Assembly (NCBI GenBank): GCA_001515955.1
Contig: LOES01000187.1
Span: 1-13,040 of the forward strand
DNA: 13,040 nt
Direction of reading: 5' to 3'
Source: Clostridia bacterium BRH_c25
GTDB taxonomy: Bacteria > Bacillota_A > Clostridia > Lutisporales > Lutisporaceae
The notes under the pieces were generated by a model, which was not told where the DNA came from, searched no databases, and was given only the letters and a program-made list of their open reading frames with translations. Positions 11,399 to 13,040 of the stretch are shown here, piece after piece. Both the position numbers and the translations under genes were made by a program. Numbering within the stretch: the first letter of the stretch is position 1; every line of letters starts with the position of its first letter.

Positions 11399-13040
11399 AT
11401 GTATAAAATTCTTGATAGTATTAATTCGCCTGATGACTTAAAAAAATTGAGCTATAAAGAGCTTGAGATTTTGTCGTCAGAGCTTAGGGACTATACTATA
11501 AAGGTAGTTTCTGAAAACGGGGGGCATCTTGCATCAAATCTTGGAGTGGTGGAGCTTACACTTGCACTTCATAGGATTTTTGACACACCGGAGGATAAAA
11601 TAGTATGGGATGTAGGTCATCAATCATACATCCATAAAATAGTTACAGGCAGAAGGGAACAGTTTTCTAGCTTAAGAAAAATGGGCGGTATCAGCGGCTT
11701 TCCCAAAAGGGATGAAAGCGTGCATGATGCTTTTGAAACAGGGCACAGCAGTACATCAATATCAGCAGCTCTTGGTATAGCAAAAGCAAGGGATCTGAAC
11801 GGTGAAAACTATTCTGTGGTTGCAGTCATAGGCGATGGGGCACTTACCGGAGGGATGTCCTTTGAAGCATTGAACCAGGCCGGGGACTTTCCAACAAATC
11901 TTATTGTAATACTTAATGATAATGAGATGTCCATATCTCAGAATATAGGAGGCTTATCCAATTATCTCAGCAGACTTAGAACTGAACCTGCATATTTCAA
12001 GTTGAAAAGTGAGCTTGAAACTATCCTCAATAAAATTCCTCTGGTAGGAAAATCTATGTTCAAGATGGCAGAAAACATAAGGGATTGGCTCAAATACATT
12101 CTTGTACCCGGAGTAATTTTTGAGGAGCTGGGCTTCAAGTATTTAGGGCCGATAGATGGCCATGATATAAAGAAGCTTGAGGATGTGTTAAGAAGGGCAA
12201 AATCATATAATGGCTATCCTGTGCTGATACATGTTGTCACAGTTAAAGGTAAAGGCTACTCTAAAGCTGAGGACAAACCACAGATGTATCATGGAATAAG
12301 TCCCTTCTTTATTGAGAATGGAGAGCTTAAGACAAAGAGCACAAAGAAGACCTACTCCGAGGTTTTCGGAGAGACACTTCTGGAGCTTGGCTCAAAAAAT
12401 GAAAAAATATTGGCTGTATCGGCCGCTATGGCTGAAGGAACCGGTTTGGCCGGTTTTGCTGAAAAATATAAGAACAGATTTTTTGATGTAGGTATTGCAG
12501 AACAACATGCGGTAACCTTCTGTGCCGGCTTGGCCACCGGAGGCTACAGACCGGTATTCGCTGTTTACTCTACATTTCTGCAAAGGGCTTATGACCAGGT
12601 GGTGCATGATGTCTGTATGCAGAAGCTTCCGGTAGTGTTTGCCATTGACAGGGCCGGTATAGTCGGTTCTGACGGAGAAACCCATCAAGGGGTGTTTGAC
12701 ATTACCTATCTGAGACATATTCCGAACATCACAATAATGAGTCCCAAGGACGGAAAAGAGTTAAGGGATATGCTGAGACTGGCTGTGTCTTTGGAAGGAC
12801 CTGCAGCCATAAGATATCCCAGAGGAAATGCCAGAGAGTTCGATTATCCGGATACTCCTCTGGAGCTTGGAAAAAGCGAAATTCTCATTGAAGGAGAAGA
12901 CGGAGTTATCATCTCGGAGGGCAGTATGGTTTTTAGGGCCTTGGAGGTATGTGGGAGATTGAAGCAGGCAGGGAAAAGCTTCTCTGTTATCAACGCAAGA
13001 TTTATAAAGCCTCTTGACGAGAAATTGTTGTTGGAGCTTT
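11399..13040 (+). CDS. dxs: 1-deoxy-D-xylulose-5-phosphate synthase (3' truncated)
   Basis: The frame is open from the ATG to the last base, about 547 of roughly 620-630 residues, so the C terminus lies outside the window. The enzyme condenses pyruvate and glyceraldehyde 3-phosphate using thiamine diphosphate, the first step of the MEP isoprenoid pathway. Seen motifs are GGHLASNLGVVELTLALH with the conserved His43, the ThDP/Mg site GDGALTGGM (Asp146) with Asn175 in LNDNEMS, KGKGYSKAE, the catalytic Glu368 in VGIAEQHAVTF, and DRAGIVGSDGETHQG in the pyrimidine/transketolase domain. The start of the C-terminal domain is present (RYPRGNAREF, NARFIKPLDE). The ATG is 10 bases after GAGG (11385-11388). 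It follows the PAP2-like gene by 30 bases. Confidence 0.97.
   Translation, partial: MYKILDSINSPDDLKKLSYKELEILSSELRDYTIKVVSENGGHLASNLGVVELTLALHRIFDTPEDKIVWDVGHQSYIHKIVTGRREQFSSLRKMGGISGFPKRDESVHDAFETGHSSTSISAALGIAKARDLNGENYSVVAVIGDGALTGGMSFEALNQAGDFPTNLIVILNDNEMSISQNIGGLSNYLSRLRTEPAYFKLKSELETILNKIPLVGKSMFKMAENIRDWLKYILVPGVIFEELGFKYLGPIDGHDIKKLEDVLRRAKSYNGYPVLIHVVTVKGKGYSKAEDKPQMYHGISPFFIENGELKTKSTKKTYSEVFGETLLELGSKNEKILAVSAAMAEGTGLAGFAEKYKNRFFDVGIAEQHAVTFCAGLATGGYRPVFAVYSTFLQRAYDQVVHDVCMQKLPVVFAIDRAGIVGSDGETHQGVFDITYLRHIPNITIMSPKDGKELRDMLRLAVSLEGPAAIRYPRGNAREFDYPDTPLELGKSEILIEGEDGVIISEGSMVFRALEVCGRLKQAGKSFSVINARFIKPLDEKLLLEL

Overview
The window reads as chromosomal DNA of an endospore-forming, AT-rich Firmicute of class Clostridia. 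The evidence is a complete eight-gene spoIIIA sporulation operon, strong G-rich ribosome binding sites, several TTG starts, heavy use of AGA/AGG and ATA codons, and a gene order close to the B. subtilis pepP/efp-spoIIIA-nusB-xse-ispA-dxs region. The proteins have a clostridial (Acetivibrio/Ruminiclostridium-like) flavour, but I cannot name the species from sequence alone. All genes I can support lie on the + strand.

Layout: (1) 1-509, the C-terminal half of an M24 Xaa-Pro aminopeptidase. (2) 510-709, an intergenic stretch holding a heptamer repeat array arranged as two opposed arms, then an AT-rich efp leader with a second dyad. (3) 710-1267, elongation factor P. (4) 1370-1792, a small acidic zinc-ribbon protein of the CD1247-like type, closed by a strong intrinsic terminator at 1808-1854. 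(5) 1855-2041, the spoIIIA upstream region with two dyads. (6) 2042-7278, spoIIIAA to spoIIIAH, tightly packed, encoding the mother-cell ATPase and membrane/ring channel complex of engulfment-stage sporulation. (7) 7279-7457, a 15-bp tandem duplication and two housekeeping-type promoter candidates, the second carrying an 8-bp dyad over its -35. (8) 7458-7853, an Asp23/Gls24 (YqhY-type) protein, followed by a perfect 14-bp inverted repeat. (9) 8024-11368, nusB-xseA-xseB-ispA and a divergent-PAP2 membrane protein. (10) 11399 to the window end, dxs, open to the last base and therefore 3' truncated.

How the parts work together: pepP and efp are housekeeping peptide-processing and translation functions. 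spoIIIAA-AH encode the feeding-tube channel needed for forespore development. nusB serves antitermination, and xseA plus xseB form exonuclease VII. ispA and dxs are two steps of isoprenoid supply (MEP pathway entry and prenyl chain elongation), with a PAP2-like membrane phosphatase-family gene between them. Compared with B. subtilis, accB-accC (next to the Asp23 gene) and folD (between nusB and xseA) are absent from this arrangement, and the yqhV position is occupied by the zinc-ribbon gene.

I did not find a previously undescribed multi-gene system: the genes are conserved core and sporulation genes. The less explained material is in the intergenic DNA (heptamer hairpin array, promoter dyad, tandem repeat, long inverted repeat) and in two poorly characterised proteins (the zinc-ribbon protein and the divergent PAP2 protein).
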